Below are positions 26,243 to 35,711 of a DNA stretch of 64,000 bases, one piece after another. Every line of letters begins with the position of its first letter. Position 1 is the first letter of the stretch. The notes beneath the pieces are model-generated. The model was not told the origin of the DNA and searched no databases. It saw only the letters and a program-made list of their open reading frames with translations. Made by a program: the position numbers and the translations under genes. This stretch comes from Chryseobacterium sp. H1D6B (lineage in GTDB: Bacteria > Bacteroidota > Bacteroidia > Flavobacteriales > Weeksellaceae): the NCBI RefSeq assembly GCF_029892445.1, contig NZ_JARXVJ010000001.1, positions 4,464,001 through 4,528,000 of the forward strand. The letters run 5' to 3'.

Positions 26243-27304
26243 TTAATAAAGCACTCCCATGCTCTCAGCTGAAAAATCTAAAAGTTCTTCAAGTTTTCCT
26301 TCTTTTACTTTTCTCACCCAATCAGGGTCTTGTAAAAGTGCTCTTCCAACAGCTACAAGGTCAAAATCTCCTCTTTCAAGTCTTCTTGTTAATTCTGATA
26401 AATCTGCTTTCTCAGTTCCCTGTCCGGCAAAAGCTCCCATAAAATCTCCTTGAAGACCTACAGAACCAACAGTAATGGTAGGCTGTCCAGTAATTTTCTT
26501 AGCCCAGCCAGCAAAATTCAGGTCAGAACCTTCAAACTCAGGTTCCCAGAAACGGCGCTGTGAACAATGGAAAATATCTGCTCCAGCTTCTTTTAAAGGT
26601 AAAAGCCAGTCTTCCATTTCAGCTGGGGTAGCTGCTAATCTGCTTGAATAATCCTGCTGCTTCCATTGTGAAAGACGGATAATGATTGTAAAATCCTCTC
26701 CTACAGCGGCTCTTATCGCTTTGATAACATCTACTGCAAAACGGGTTCTTTCTTTTATTGTTTTCCCTCCGTACTCATCAGTTCTCGTATTGGTAACTTC
26801 CCAGAAAAACTGGTCGATAAGGTATCCGTGTGCTCCATGGATTTCCAGACAGTCGAATCCAAGATCTTTTGCTGATTTTGCAGATGCTGCAAACTGTGCA
26901 ATCGTATCCTGAATATCTTCCAGCGTCATGGTAGAAGCTTTTTCCATATCAACTAATGGATAATCTTCAGAACTTCTTGTATCACCTACATGCCATATCT
27001 GAGGGCCCATTTTACCTCCATTTTCATGAACAGCATCGATTACATTTTTCCATCCCTGCAGCGCTTCATTTCCGTAGAAATCCGGAATGTTCTGCATATT
27101 TTTAGATCCTGGTCTGTTGACCACTGTTCCTTCAGAAAGAATCAATCCAACATCTGAACCTGCTCTTCTTGCATAATAATCGGTAATCTGCTGTGTAGGA
27201 ACTCCATTATCAGACTGCGCTCTCGTCATCGGAGCCATTACTATTCTATTTTTAAGCTGAAGATTTTTGTAACTAAACGGTTTAAATAATGATTCTGTAC
27301 TCAT
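26243..27304 (-). CDS. Alkene reductase, old yellow enzyme family
   Basis: This FMN-dependent NAD(P)H oxidoreductase of the NemA/OYE type is 353 residues. It has the N-terminal NRIVMAPMTRAQS, the substrate-binding HGAHGYLIDQFFWEVTN segment with the paired residues that hold the phenolate or nitro group, and the C-terminal FMN phosphate-binding VGRALLQDPDWV. It reduces activated alkenes and quinone-like or nitro electrophiles in the cytoplasm. An HxlR-family regulator is divergently encoded 122 bases away, the common arrangement for electrophile-inducible OYEs. Confidence 0.94.
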   Translation of the reverse strand: MSTESLFKPFSYKNLQLKNRIVMAPMTRAQSDNGVPTQQITDYYARRAGSDVGLILSEGTVVNRPGSKNMQNIPDFYGNEALQGWKNVIDAVHENGGKMGPQIWHVGDTRSSEDYPLVDMEKASTMTLEDIQDTIAQFAASAKSAKDLGFDCLEIHGAHGYLIDQFFWEVTNTRTDEYGGKTIKERTRFAVDVIKAIRAAVGEDFTIIIRLSQWKQQDYSSRLAATPAEMEDWLLPLKEAGADIFHCSQRRFWEPEFEGSDLNFAGWAKKITGQPTITVGSVGLQGDFMGAFAGQGTEKADLSELTRRLERGDFDLVAVGRALLQDPDWVRKVKEGKLEELLDFSAESMGVLY

Positions 27305-27324
27305 CTTTAAATTTATATTTTATA

Positions 27325-27422
27325 ATTGTTACACAAAGTAACTAATAATAGTTCGTTTTTGTATCCTTTAAAAGAAAAAAAGTGGTAACTTTGCTGTAAC
27401 TAATGATAGTAACATTTGAGTA
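27325..27422. promoter_or_regulatory. OYE-hxlR intergenic control region
   Basis: Between the divergent genes there is an inverted repeat GTTACACAAAGTAAC and several further GTAAC/GTTAC half sites, including GTAACTAATGATAGTAAC. A -7 box TAACTTTG (27386-27393) serves the regulator gene. The clustered half sites are good candidates for HxlR binding. Confidence 0.55.
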
Positions 27423-27426
27423 ACGT

Positions 27427-27822
27427 ATGAAAAAGAATGCAAAGAATGAATTAATGCAGTACAGCTGTCCTTTAGGGAAAGCAATGTCTGCCTTGGGAAG
27501 TAAATGGAAACCCATTATTGCATTGGTGATTAAAGACCGTAAACTTCGTTTTGGAGAACTCGCCGTGCGCATTAGTGTAATTTCCAGAAAAGTACTTACC
27601 GATCAGCTAAGAGAAATGGAAGCAGACGGCCTGGTCATTCGAGAAGAGTTTAAAGAGCTCCCTCCAAGAGTTGAATATTCTTTGACAGAAAAAGGACTGG
27701 CTTTGCTGCCTATTTTATATTTGCTGGAAGAATGGGAAGCTAAATATCAGAATAAAGATCTGCAGGCTAAGAAGGATTGTAATATCTTAGATCATAAAAT
27801 AAAAACCGCTGTTAATGTTTAA
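27427..27822 (+). CDS. HxlR-family transcriptional regulator
   Basis: The 131-residue winged-helix protein has the family N-terminal cysteine (Cys14 in YSCPLG), the SALGSKWKPIIAL helix and the recognition segment with FGELAVRISVISRKVLTDQLREME in outline. Several HxlR proteins sense electrophiles or quinones through this N-terminal Cys. Divergent placement from an old yellow enzyme gene fits that role here: induction of the reductase by reactive electrophiles. The ATG at 27427 gives the normal family start. Its stop codon lies inside the terminator hairpin. Confidence 0.92.
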   Translation: MKKNAKNELMQYSCPLGKAMSALGSKWKPIIALVIKDRKLRFGELAVRISVISRKVLTDQLREMEADGLVIREEFKELPPRVEYSLTEKGLALLPILYLLEEWEAKYQNKDLQAKKDCNILDHKIKTAVNV

Positions 27823-27833
27823 CAGCGGTTTTT
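27801..27833. terminator. Strong bidirectional terminator
   Basis: AAAAACCGCTGTTAA and TTAACAGCGGTTTTT form a perfect 15-bp stem around a 3-nt loop. The regulator stop codon lies within it, and the A/T flanks allow it to also stop transcripts of the convergent E1 gene. Confidence 0.9.
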
Positions 27834-27852
27834 GTTTATCTTAAAATCCCAA

Positions 27853-30291
27853 TTAAAATATCGCAGGATATTTCTGAGGATTTGTTTCATTGAACATCGC
27901 GTAGATTCTTTCTACTATATCATCTGTAGACGGTTTGCTGAAATAATCTCCGTCACTTGCATAAGCAGGTCTGTGATCATTGGCAGCAATAGTCAACGGA
28001 TCTGAATCTAAATATCTGAATGCTTTCTGCTTCTCTAAAATCTGCTGTAAAATAAATGCTGAAGTTCCTCCTTCTACATCTTCGTCAATAACAACCAGTC
28101 TGTTTGTCTTCTTAACGCTTTCAGCAATTTCTTGAGTTAAATCGAAAGGAATTAAAGACTGGACATCGATCACTTCTGAAGAAATCCCTAGTTTTTCTAA
28201 TTCTGCTGCTGCTTCCATTACAATTCTCCAGGTAGAACCGTATGTCACCAAAGTAACATCTTTTCCTTCTTTGGTCACTTCAATTTTTCCTACAGGAACA
28301 GTGAAATCCCCTAAGTTATCAGGCTGTTTTTCTTTTAATCTGTATCCGTTCAGACATTCAACAATAACGGCTGGATCATCACTTTGAAGCATAGTATTAT
28401 AGAATCCGGCTGCTTTCGTCAAGTTTCTCGGCACTAAAACCAAAATACCTTTTGAAAGGTTTAAAATTCCCGCCATCGGAGAACCTGAATGCCAGACACC
28501 TTCTAATCTGTGTCCTCTGGTTCTGATAATTACAGGAGCTTTCTGACCTCCTTTTGTTCTGTACTGAACTGTCGCAAGATCATCACTCATTCCCTGTAAA
28601 CAATACAGGATATAATCTAAATACTGAATTTCAGCAATGGGTCTAAGACCTCTCATTGCCATTCCGATTCCTTGTCCTAGAATGGTAGCTTCACGGATTC
28701 CGGTATCTGCAACACGAATTTCACCGTATTTCTCCTGCATTCCTTCCAGTCCCTGGTTCACATCACCAATATTTCCGGCATCTTCACCAAACACTAAAGT
28801 TTCAGGATATTTTTCAAATATTTTATCAAAATTGTTCCTAACCACTACTCTTCCATCTACCTCTTCTGAACTGTCTGAATAAACTGGTTTGATTTCTTTA
28901 ATATTTTCAGCTTTCCATTGAGACTGAGAATATAAATGAGAAGAATAATTGTCTTTTTCTACTTCAAAAACCTCATTATACTTCTGCATCAATTGGCTTC
29001 TTTCAGGAGAACTGGTTCCTCTTGTTGCCAGTAAAGATTTTCTCACCAAATGGAAAATATCTTTTTTAGCTTTAGAAACTAATGTATTAAACTGAGCTAT
29101 ATAATTTTCAATTTCAGAATTCTGGCTCTTCATATTTTCCACTAATGGTAAAACTGACTGCGTTAAATCTGTAATTGTTTTCTGATAACTTTCCCAAGCT
29201 GCTTTCTGCCCGGCTTTCACTGTTTTTTTAGCCTCTTCATCTATTGCATCCAGTTCTGCTGCTGCTGCAATAATTTCTTCCTTACCTTCAATTTCAATTG
29301 AATAATTAAGAATCCATTCTCTGAATTTTACTAATCCGTCAAAATCTGCTTCCCAGGCAAGACGCTCTTCATTTTTATATCTTTCGTGAGATCCTGAGGT
29401 AGAGTGTCCTTGAGGCTGCGTAACTTCAACAACATGGACTACTACAGGTACACTTTCTGTTCTTGCGAAATGCTCAGCTTTTGCATAAGCATCTAATAAT
29501 GCAGGATAATCCCAAGCTTTTACCTTAATAATTTCACAACCCTGATTTTCGCCTTCTTTTCTTTGGAAACCGCTAAGCATCTCAGAAATATCAGCTTTTG
29601 CTCTCTGGTTTTTTGTAGGAACTGAAATTCCATACCCGTCATCCCAGATAGAAACGATCATAGGAACCTGAAGCGCACATGCGGCATTCAATGTTTCCCA
29701 GAAATGGCCTTCTGCTGTAGAAGCATCTCCGATAGTTCCAAAAGCGATTTCGTTTCCTTCTTTGGAAAACTTTTCAGAACCGTCAAATTTTACTGATTTA
29801 TATATTTTTGAAGCCTGAGCTAATCCTAATAACCTTGGCATCTGTCCTGCTGTAGGAGAAATATCAGAAGAAATATTTTTTTGAGCTGTTAAATCTTTCC
29901 AGCTTCCGTCTTCATTTAAACTTCTTGTTGCGAAGTGGCCGTTCATTTGTCTTCCCGCTGATGCAGGTTCTCTTTCTACGCTTGTATCTGCATACAGCTG
30001 TGCAAAAAAGCTCCCCACTGTTAATGCATCTACAGCTAAAGCAAAAGTTTGGTCTCTATAGTACCCAGAACGGAAGTCTCCATTCTTAAAAACTTTCGCC
30101 ATTGCCAGCTGTGGCAGTTCTTTACCATCGCCGAAAATACCGAATTTAGCCTTTCCTGTAAGCACTTCTCTTCTTCCTAAATAAGACATTTCACGAGAAA
30201 TCCTTCCCAATTTATAATCTTCAAGTATTTGATTTCTAAAATCTTGAAAAGAAATTTGCTGAGTTTCAATATAGGTTGTTTGCATTGCCAA
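27853..30291 (-). CDS. 2-oxoacid dehydrogenase E1, fused alpha and beta subunits
   Basis: This thiamine-diphosphate enzyme decarboxylates a 2-oxoacid, probably branched-chain, and transfers the acyl group to lipoyl-E2. Residues 1 to about 400 are the E1 alpha part, with the ThDP motif GDASTAEGH (near residue 190) and DDGYGIS. Residues from about 475 to 812 are the E1 beta part (VFGEDAG, GIREATILGQGIGMAMRG, ending with the C-terminal transketolase domain). Such fusions of about 800 residues are common in Bacteroidota. It acts with E2 (not in this window) and E3, for which lpdA at 3236-4624 is a candidate. Confidence 0.94.
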   Translation of the reverse strand: MAMQTTYIETQQISFQDFRNQILEDYKLGRISREMSYLGRREVLTGKAKFGIFGDGKELPQLAMAKVFKNGDFRSGYYRDQTFALAVDALTVGSFFAQLYADTSVEREPASAGRQMNGHFATRSLNEDGSWKDLTAQKNISSDISPTAGQMPRLLGLAQASKIYKSVKFDGSEKFSKEGNEIAFGTIGDASTAEGHFWETLNAACALQVPMIVSIWDDGYGISVPTKNQRAKADISEMLSGFQRKEGENQGCEIIKVKAWDYPALLDAYAKAEHFARTESVPVVVHVVEVTQPQGHSTSGSHERYKNEERLAWEADFDGLVKFREWILNYSIEIEGKEEIIAAAAELDAIDEEAKKTVKAGQKAAWESYQKTITDLTQSVLPLVENMKSQNSEIENYIAQFNTLVSKAKKDIFHLVRKSLLATRGTSSPERSQLMQKYNEVFEVEKDNYSSHLYSQSQWKAENIKEIKPVYSDSSEEVDGRVVVRNNFDKIFEKYPETLVFGEDAGNIGDVNQGLEGMQEKYGEIRVADTGIREATILGQGIGMAMRGLRPIAEIQYLDYILYCLQGMSDDLATVQYRTKGGQKAPVIIRTRGHRLEGVWHSGSPMAGILNLSKGILVLVPRNLTKAAGFYNTMLQSDDPAVIVECLNGYRLKEKQPDNLGDFTVPVGKIEVTKEGKDVTLVTYGSTWRIVMEAAAELEKLGISSEVIDVQSLIPFDLTQEIAESVKKTNRLVVIDEDVEGGTSAFILQQILEKQKAFRYLDSDPLTIAANDHRPAYASDGDYFSKPSTDDIVERIYAMFNETNPQKYPAIF

Positions 30292-30423
30292 ATATAAAAA
30301 TTTTTTATTCCCGAAGTATTTCGCTAATATACAATTTTTAAATTAATTTTAATTTTTAATAATGTTTTTTAAAAATTTGATAATGAAAGAAATTCTAGTT
30401 TACTTTGATTAAATTTAAACAGC

Positions 30424-30717
30424 ATGGAAAAAAAGTCACCTCATATCCTCAACGCATCTAGTAACCTTTTAGGGTTTTCTTTGATTATCATCACCTCTTT
30501 GAAAATCACTAAAATGAGCCAGCATACTAATCTAGACGAATTTGCAGGCCTGGCAGGGATTCTTTTCGCCTGCAGCTGTTTCTTTTCTTTTCTGGCTATC
30601 AGAACTGAAAATGAAAAGCGTGAAACTAAATTTGAGACTATTGCGGATTATTTATTTTTAATCGCTTTATTTTGTGTCGTCTTAGCCGTTGTTATTGTAA
30701 CCGTAAAAGTAATGTAG
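30424..30717 (+). CDS. Small three-helix membrane protein, hypothetical
   Basis: The 97-residue product has hydrophobic segments at about residues 12-27, 43-60 and 73-94, so it should be an inner-membrane protein. The loop between the second and third helices is highly charged (RTENEKRETKFE). I recognise no family. It stands alone between the E1 gene and a secreted protein gene. Confidence 0.65.
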   Translation: MEKKSPHILNASSNLLGFSLIIITSLKITKMSQHTNLDEFAGLAGILFACSCFFSFLAIRTENEKRETKFETIADYLFLIALFCVVLAVVIVTVKVM

Positions 30718-30903
30718 AGCAAGTTTTATTCATTAAAGCTTTAATTACCTTAATAAAATTAAGAAATCTTAACAAAAAAATCCACACTTTACATTTAACA
30801 TAATAAAATAAGCAGAAGGTTTTCAACGTTTTATCTTTTTATGGTATACTATTTGAGATCCGAAGTTCTTGAAAATTATTTCATAAAAAAACAACACATT
30901 CAA

Positions 30904-31695
30904 ATGACAAGAAAACTGCTTACAGCTTTTAGTGTTTTTGCACTATCAGCTGTTACTTTCGCACAAGTTGGTATCAGTACCAATAATCCTCAAGCCAGCT
31001 TCCATATTGACGGGGCAAAAGACAATCCTGCATCTGGAGCTCCTTCTGCAGCTCAGCAGGCCAATGATTTTGCTGTCACCAATACGGGCAATGTAGGCAT
31101 TGGTACTACCACTCCAACTGAAAAACTGGATGTCGGCACAGGAAATGCCCGGATCCGTAATATCAATACCAACATTGGGGTCGGTGGAACTGATAGAGTT
31201 GTAGTAGCTGATGCTACAGGTGTTTTGAAAACCATTAACTTTAATTCGTACTCACTCTTTCATGCCCGTCTTGCAAGCAACCAAAACTTAGCAACCTCTA
31301 CTCCTTCCACTTTAGTATTTTCTGCTCCGTTAGCCACTTCTTCGTATTACTCCTATAATACATCAACAGGTGTCTTGACGTTTAATCAGGCAGGAAATTA
31401 CCTGATCACCCTGCAGGCAAGTTTTACAAATACAACCGCAGGAACACAGCTGTTATTAGGTATAAGACCTGTTCCTGATGCCGATTATTTAGGAAGAGGC
31501 AGTCATTATAATGCAGTTGCTAACTCGGGAACAATTGGAGAACTAATGAATTATACTACTCTATTGATCATACCTACAGTTGGGTATCAAGTACGTTTTA
31601 CAGCTGCCCCTAATGCAAGTGCTACCGTTTTAGCAACTGAAACTGGAAGTACGGGAAGTGGAAATGTTACCAATGTTACGGTACAAAAAATATAA
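30904..31695 (+). CDS. Secreted protein with VGIGTTTP-type repeats
   Basis: Translation most likely begins at the ATG at 30904, which gives a clean signal peptide (MTRKLLTAFSVFALSAVTFAQ); the in-frame ATG at 30841 would add 21 residues and spoil it. The 263-residue product has VGISTNNPQASFHIDG and NVGIGTTTPTEKLDVG, short motifs shared with tail-fibre-like surface proteins of flavobacteria. A C-terminal beta domain (about residues 110-263) follows, with TNF/C1q-like spacing (LFHARLASNQ, FNQAGNYLITLQASF). No T9SS domain or lipobox is present. It is probably a surface or extracellular protein of unknown role. Confidence 0.8.
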   Translation: MTRKLLTAFSVFALSAVTFAQVGISTNNPQASFHIDGAKDNPASGAPSAAQQANDFAVTNTGNVGIGTTTPTEKLDVGTGNARIRNINTNIGVGGTDRVVVADATGVLKTINFNSYSLFHARLASNQNLATSTPSTLVFSAPLATSSYYSYNTSTGVLTFNQAGNYLITLQASFTNTTAGTQLLLGIRPVPDADYLGRGSHYNAVANSGTIGELMNYTTLLIIPTVGYQVRFTAAPNASATVLATETGSTGSGNVTNVTVQKI

Positions 31696-31712
31696 ACCTA
31701 TACATTATGTTA

Positions 31713-31750
31713 AAAAAAAATCTGAATGCCGAAAGCATTCAGATTTTTTT
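31713..31750. terminator. Strong bidirectional terminator
   Basis: AAAAAAATCTGAATGC, loop CGAAA, then GCATTCAGATTTTTTT. It serves the convergent secreted-protein and polyprenyl synthase genes. Confidence 0.92.
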
Positions 31751-31759
31751 ATTCTAGTT

Positions 31760-32737
31760 TTAAAATTTTCGTTCAATAACGTAATCCAGCATACTGTGAA
31801 GTGACTTTTTGGCCTCTGAGTCTGGAAATTCGTTAAGAATATCTTTCGCTTTATGTTGGAAATCTTTCATTACACTTACAGCATAATCCAATCCTCCAGA
31901 GCTTTTTACGAAAGCAATAAGTTCTTTCACCCGTTTTTGATCGTTATTATAGCGTTTTATTGTATTAAAATAATATTTTCTGTCTTTTTCTCCGGCAATT
32001 TTAAGGGTATGAATTAAAGGAAGCGTCATTTTTTGTTCCTTAATATCAATTCCTACAGGTTTTCCAATAAAATTTGAGCTTAAATAATCGAATAAGTCAT
32101 CTTTAATCTGAAATGCCATTCCTGTATAAGTTCCGAAATCAAGCATTTTTTTAGCAAGTGCTTCATCTGCGTTATTTGATAAAACACCTATTTCACAACA
32201 TGCTGCAATTAAAGTTGCTGTTTTCTGACGAATAATTTCGTAATACACATCTTCTGTAATATCTAATTTTCTAGCTTTTTCCAATTGAAGAAGCTCACCT
32301 TCGGACATTTCTCTAATAGTTCTTGAGATTACAGCAAGTAAATCGTAGTCTTTATGGTCTGTAGATAGTAAAACTGATTTTGACAAAAGATAATCTCCTA
32401 CTAAAACTGCAATTTTATTCTTCCATAAAGCATTAATAGAGAAAAAATTACGTCTTTTAAAGCTTTCATCCACTACATCATCATGTACCAAAGTAGCGGT
32501 GTGGATAAGCTCAATCATGGAAGCACCGCGGTACGTCTTTTCATTGACCTCTCCTATTAATTTTGCACAAAGAAACACAAACATTGGCCGCATCTGCTTT
32601 CCTTTAGTAGTAACGATAAAGCGAGTTACTTTATCTAATAAAGGGACTTTACTCTGCATGGATTCATAAAACTTCTGCTCGAAAAGTTTCATTTCTTCAT
32701 TGATCGGCTGTTTGATTTCTTCTACGATATTCGCCAC
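31760..32737 (-). CDS. ispB: Polyprenyl diphosphate synthase (octaprenyl/solanesyl type)
   Basis: This trans-prenyltransferase extends farnesyl diphosphate with isopentenyl units to make the side chain of respiratory quinones (menaquinone in flavobacteria). The first Asp-rich motif is DDVVD at residues 86-90, and the second is in FQIKDDLFDYL at about 215. GKQMRP (46-51) binds the diphosphate. At 325 residues it has the normal length. It is cytoplasmic and appears monocistronic. Product chain length cannot be read from the sequence. Confidence 0.92.
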   Translation of the reverse strand: MANIVEEIKQPINEEMKLFEQKFYESMQSKVPLLDKVTRFIVTTKGKQMRPMFVFLCAKLIGEVNEKTYRGASMIELIHTATLVHDDVVDESFKRRNFFSINALWKNKIAVLVGDYLLSKSVLLSTDHKDYDLLAVISRTIREMSEGELLQLEKARKLDITEDVYYEIIRQKTATLIAACCEIGVLSNNADEALAKKMLDFGTYTGMAFQIKDDLFDYLSSNFIGKPVGIDIKEQKMTLPLIHTLKIAGEKDRKYYFNTIKRYNNDQKRVKELIAFVKSSGGLDYAVSVMKDFQHKAKDILNEFPDSEAKKSLHSMLDYVIERKF

Positions 32738-32810
32738 AGTCTTGTGAATGTATAGATACTAGTTATTAATTTAACAAAGATAATTTTTTTCAGTCAATAT
32801 TAATAGAATT

Positions 32811-33689
32811 TCAGCGACTGAATTTCTCATTTGGAATAAAGTATAAAGCCGGCTTAGTGTTTCCTAATGGCGAATGAAATTTTTCTCCGGAAATATAAAT
32901 TCCTTTTTCATCCACTGCAATTCCTTCGATCTGCCCGATGGATAAAGCACTTCCTAAGTAATAATGTTTAGGATTTTCTTTAAAGAACAAACCTGATTCC
33001 GTCTCCTCAAAAATATCTAAAAAAACTTCTGTTTTCTTTGTATACCCTATTAAGTAAAGCTTTTTATCAAAATAAGAAGCATCAGTAACCACAAAATCAG
33101 TTGTATAGGTTTCTATTTTTTCTGCACCTTGAATCTCTGAAACTGCTGGATCAATGACATAATGAGTCGTTGATTTAGAAGCCCATTCTTTAGTAAAAAG
33201 ATGGAGTTTTCCATTGAGATAGATCATTGCTTCAGCATCAAAATCATTATTTAGATTTTTTGAAGTAAAATCCTGCTGCTCCGGATAATGAAAAGAAATT
33301 GTTTTAATGGAGTCATTATTCAAATGTTCATCTTTAAAAGAGACTTTATAAATTTTCAAATCTTTTCTCGTTCCCGTATTATTTCCAACATCACCGATGT
33401 AAAAATTTTCTCCATCATTTGTCAGCGCTTCCCAGTCTTTATTTTGAGCATCAATCTTAAAGGTATTTAGGATCTCGCCAGAGGTTTTATCTATTTCAAA
33501 AAGTTCAGGTGCATTTCCGCTGTCATTGAAGGTGTATAATTTTCCGTTAAAAAGACTTAATCCAGAAGATTCCTGAATTTTGTTATTCAGATAAGCTGTT
33601 CTGTATTTTTTTATTTTGAAAAAATCTGTCTTCTGGGAAAACCCGGTCTGAAAAATAATTAGGGAGAGGATTAGAATAAACTTTTTCAT
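32811..33689 (-). CDS. Secreted beta-propeller-like protein, hypothetical
   Basis: I place the start at the ATG at 33689, where MKKFILILSLIIFQTGFSQ gives a signal peptide; the ATG at 33728 adds 13 residues before it. The 292-residue product contains recurring propeller-type motifs (NGKLYTFNDSGN, ENFYIGDVGNN, NGKLHLFTKEW, KKLYLIGYTK, EGIYISGEKF) that suggest a six- or seven-bladed beta-propeller, like SdiA-regulated or phytase-esterase-like domains. There is no lipobox or sorting domain. Catalytic role is unknown. Confidence 0.8.
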   Translation of the reverse strand: MKKFILILSLIIFQTGFSQKTDFFKIKKYRTAYLNNKIQESSGLSLFNGKLYTFNDSGNAPELFEIDKTSGEILNTFKIDAQNKDWEALTNDGENFYIGDVGNNTGTRKDLKIYKVSFKDEHLNNDSIKTISFHYPEQQDFTSKNLNNDFDAEAMIYLNGKLHLFTKEWASKSTTHYVIDPAVSEIQGAEKIETYTTDFVVTDASYFDKKLYLIGYTKKTEVFLDIFEETESGLFFKENPKHYYLGSALSIGQIEGIAVDEKGIYISGEKFHSPLGNTKPALYFIPNEKFSR

Positions 33690-33804
33690 TAGATAAAAAT
33701 AGAGTTTTATTTTCAAAATTTCAAACACTTATAATAGGTTTTGGCTAAAGCAGTATTGAGTTTATTAACATAGAAAGAACGGCTTAAAAGCATTGAGGAA
33801 TTAT

Positions 33805-34650
33805 ATTAAACGCAAAGGCGCAAAATTATATTATGCGAATGCTGTAAAGCGCAAAGATTTCATCTGCGATAAAATTGATTGTGTTACTGAAGTCCGTTCC
33901 TATTGATCTAAAATTAGAGTTGATAAAAGCACAAATGTTATTTTTAAATGACCTAGGAACCGGAGGCGTTAAGAAAATGAATACTGTGAACGTTAAGAAA
34001 ACTCTATTGTCTGAGTGCGGGCCGGAATATGATTATAAACCTATTTTTTAATCCGAACGAGTTTTAGAGTTTTTAGAGAACAGTATTCATTTTTAGCCGT
34101 AGTTTCCAGTCTTGAACTTTTGTTTCTTTTGTTTCAAGACAAAAGAAATTAGAAAAAACATTAAACGCAAAGGCGCAAAATTATATTATGCGAATGCTGT
34201 AAGGCGCAAAGATTTCATCTGCGATAAAATTGATCGTGTTAATTAGATACCAGCTGAAGCCCGTTCCTATTGATCTAAAATTAGAGTTGATAAAAGCATA
34301 AATGTTATTTTTAAATGACTTAGGAACCGGAGGCGTTAAGAAAATGAATACTGTGAACGTTAAGAAAACTCTATTGTCTGAGTGCGGACCGGAATATGAT
34401 TATAAACCTATTTTTTAATCCGCACGAGTTTTAGAGTTTTTAGAGAACAGTATTCATTTTTAGCCGTAGTTTCCAGTCTTGAACTTTTGTTTCTTTTGTT
34501 TCAAGACAAAAGAAATTAAAAAAAACATTAAACGCAAAGGCGCAAAATTGTATTATGCGAATGCTGTAAAGCGCAAAGATTTTATCTGCGATAAAATTGA
34601 TTGTGTTAAAATTAGATACCAGCTGAAGCCCGTTCCTATTGATCTAAAAA
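33805..34650. repeat. Tandem array of about 2.4 copies of a 355-367 bp non-coding repeat
   Basis: Copies begin at 33805, 34160 and 34527 with ATTAAACGCAAAGGCGCAAA. The third stops after about 120 bases. The second copy has a 12-base insertion near 34240. Each full unit contains the dispersed element GCCCGTTCCTATTGAT or a variant, a TGCGGA/TCCGCA pair and the hairpin TTTCTTTTGT / ACAAAAGAAA. Small open frames inside are not conserved as proteins. The flanking stretch 33690-33804 and 34651-34699 holds nothing else I can identify. A short decayed relative (CAAAGGCGCAAGGATT) occurs at 55467. Confidence 0.85.
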
Positions 34651-34699
34651 TATATTGTATACTCTGTTGAAAAAGAACTTGCGGCATCCTTTAAAAAGG

Positions 34700-35635
34700 T
34701 CAAGCTGATTTTTCACGCTGTTCTTGTTTTCTTGCTTTTTTTGCAAAATATTCTCTCTGATACTGTCTTACTGTTTTTCCTGTCCCGTCATGTCTCCAGC
34801 CCGGTGAATTGAAAAGATAATTAATCCGGTCTGAAAATTTCAATCCCGGCTGTCTGATATCTTTCCATATTCTTCTCCATTCATAAAGAAGTACAGTATC
34901 TGGTTTATTATCCGGCATTTTAGGATAAATTCCGTATTTCACAGGAATATTCGGGTCTTCTTTTTCAAAGGTGCCGAAAATTTTATCCCAGATAATAAGA
35001 CACATTCCCATGTTTCTGTCCAGATATTTAATATTGCAGGCATGATGCACACGATGGTGGGAAGGGGTTACTAAAATATATTCTAAAAAGCCCATTCTTT
35101 TTACCGTCTGTGTATGCACCCAGGTTCCATATACCTGACCTATGGCGTAAACAACCATAATATGCCAAGGATTAAATCCTAAAAAAGCCAATGGCGAAAA
35201 GTAAAGATATCTATAAAGAGGCTGCAGTACAGGGCTTCTAAAACCTGTAGTCAAATTAAAATATTCTGAATTGTGGTGCGTAATATGAACGGCCCAGAAT
35301 GCCCGTGAATGGTGGTCTACATAATGAAGAACGTAGTACGCAAAATCTGTAATAACAAAACAGATCAGCCAGTACCATACTGTAAAATCCCATGAAAAAA
35401 GACGGTGGTTATAAAAGAAAAACATCACTCCCATCGCAACAACCTTCATCACAAGGTCTAAACCGAAGTTCAACAATGCTAAATAAATACTGGTTGCTAC
35501 ATCTTTTCCATTGTAAAGCTTAGCCTCAGAAACGTGGCTGTAAATCATTTCGGCTAAGATAACAGAGGCATGAAGAGGAATTGACCATGCATAGACATTT
35601 TCTAACCCGTTTTCACCAAGAAAGTAATCCATCAT
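34700..35635 (-). CDS. Sterol desaturase/fatty acid hydroxylase family protein
   Basis: This is an integral-membrane di-iron oxygenase of the fatty acid hydroxylase superfamily, 311 residues. The histidine motifs are HYVDHHSR, HITHHNSEYFN and HHRVHH, the ligands of the di-iron centre, set between predicted membrane helices. It probably hydroxylates or desaturates a lipid in the inner membrane. The C-terminus is basic (KKARKQEQREK). The substrate cannot be deduced. The neighbouring rlmN is unrelated and has its own spacing. Confidence 0.9.
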   Translation of the reverse strand: MMDYFLGENGLENVYAWSIPLHASVILAEMIYSHVSEAKLYNGKDVATSIYLALLNFGLDLVMKVVAMGVMFFFYNHRLFSWDFTVWYWLICFVITDFAYYVLHYVDHHSRAFWAVHITHHNSEYFNLTTGFRSPVLQPLYRYLYFSPLAFLGFNPWHIMVVYAIGQVYGTWVHTQTVKRMGFLEYILVTPSHHRVHHACNIKYLDRNMGMCLIIWDKIFGTFEKEDPNIPVKYGIYPKMPDNKPDTVLLYEWRRIWKDIRQPGLKFSDRINYLFNSPGWRHDGTGKTVRQYQREYFAKKARKQEQREKSA

Positions 35636-35711
35636 GATTTACTAGTTTTGATGCAAAGGTAGGATTTTAGAGAAACAGGAAGGCTAAGTATGAATCTTTT
35701 TTAATAAAATT

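Noticed and set aside
34479..34670. Open frame of 63 codons inside the long repeat
   Set aside because: It overlaps the repeat boundary, is not conserved in the other copies, and its composition follows the repeat rather than a protein.
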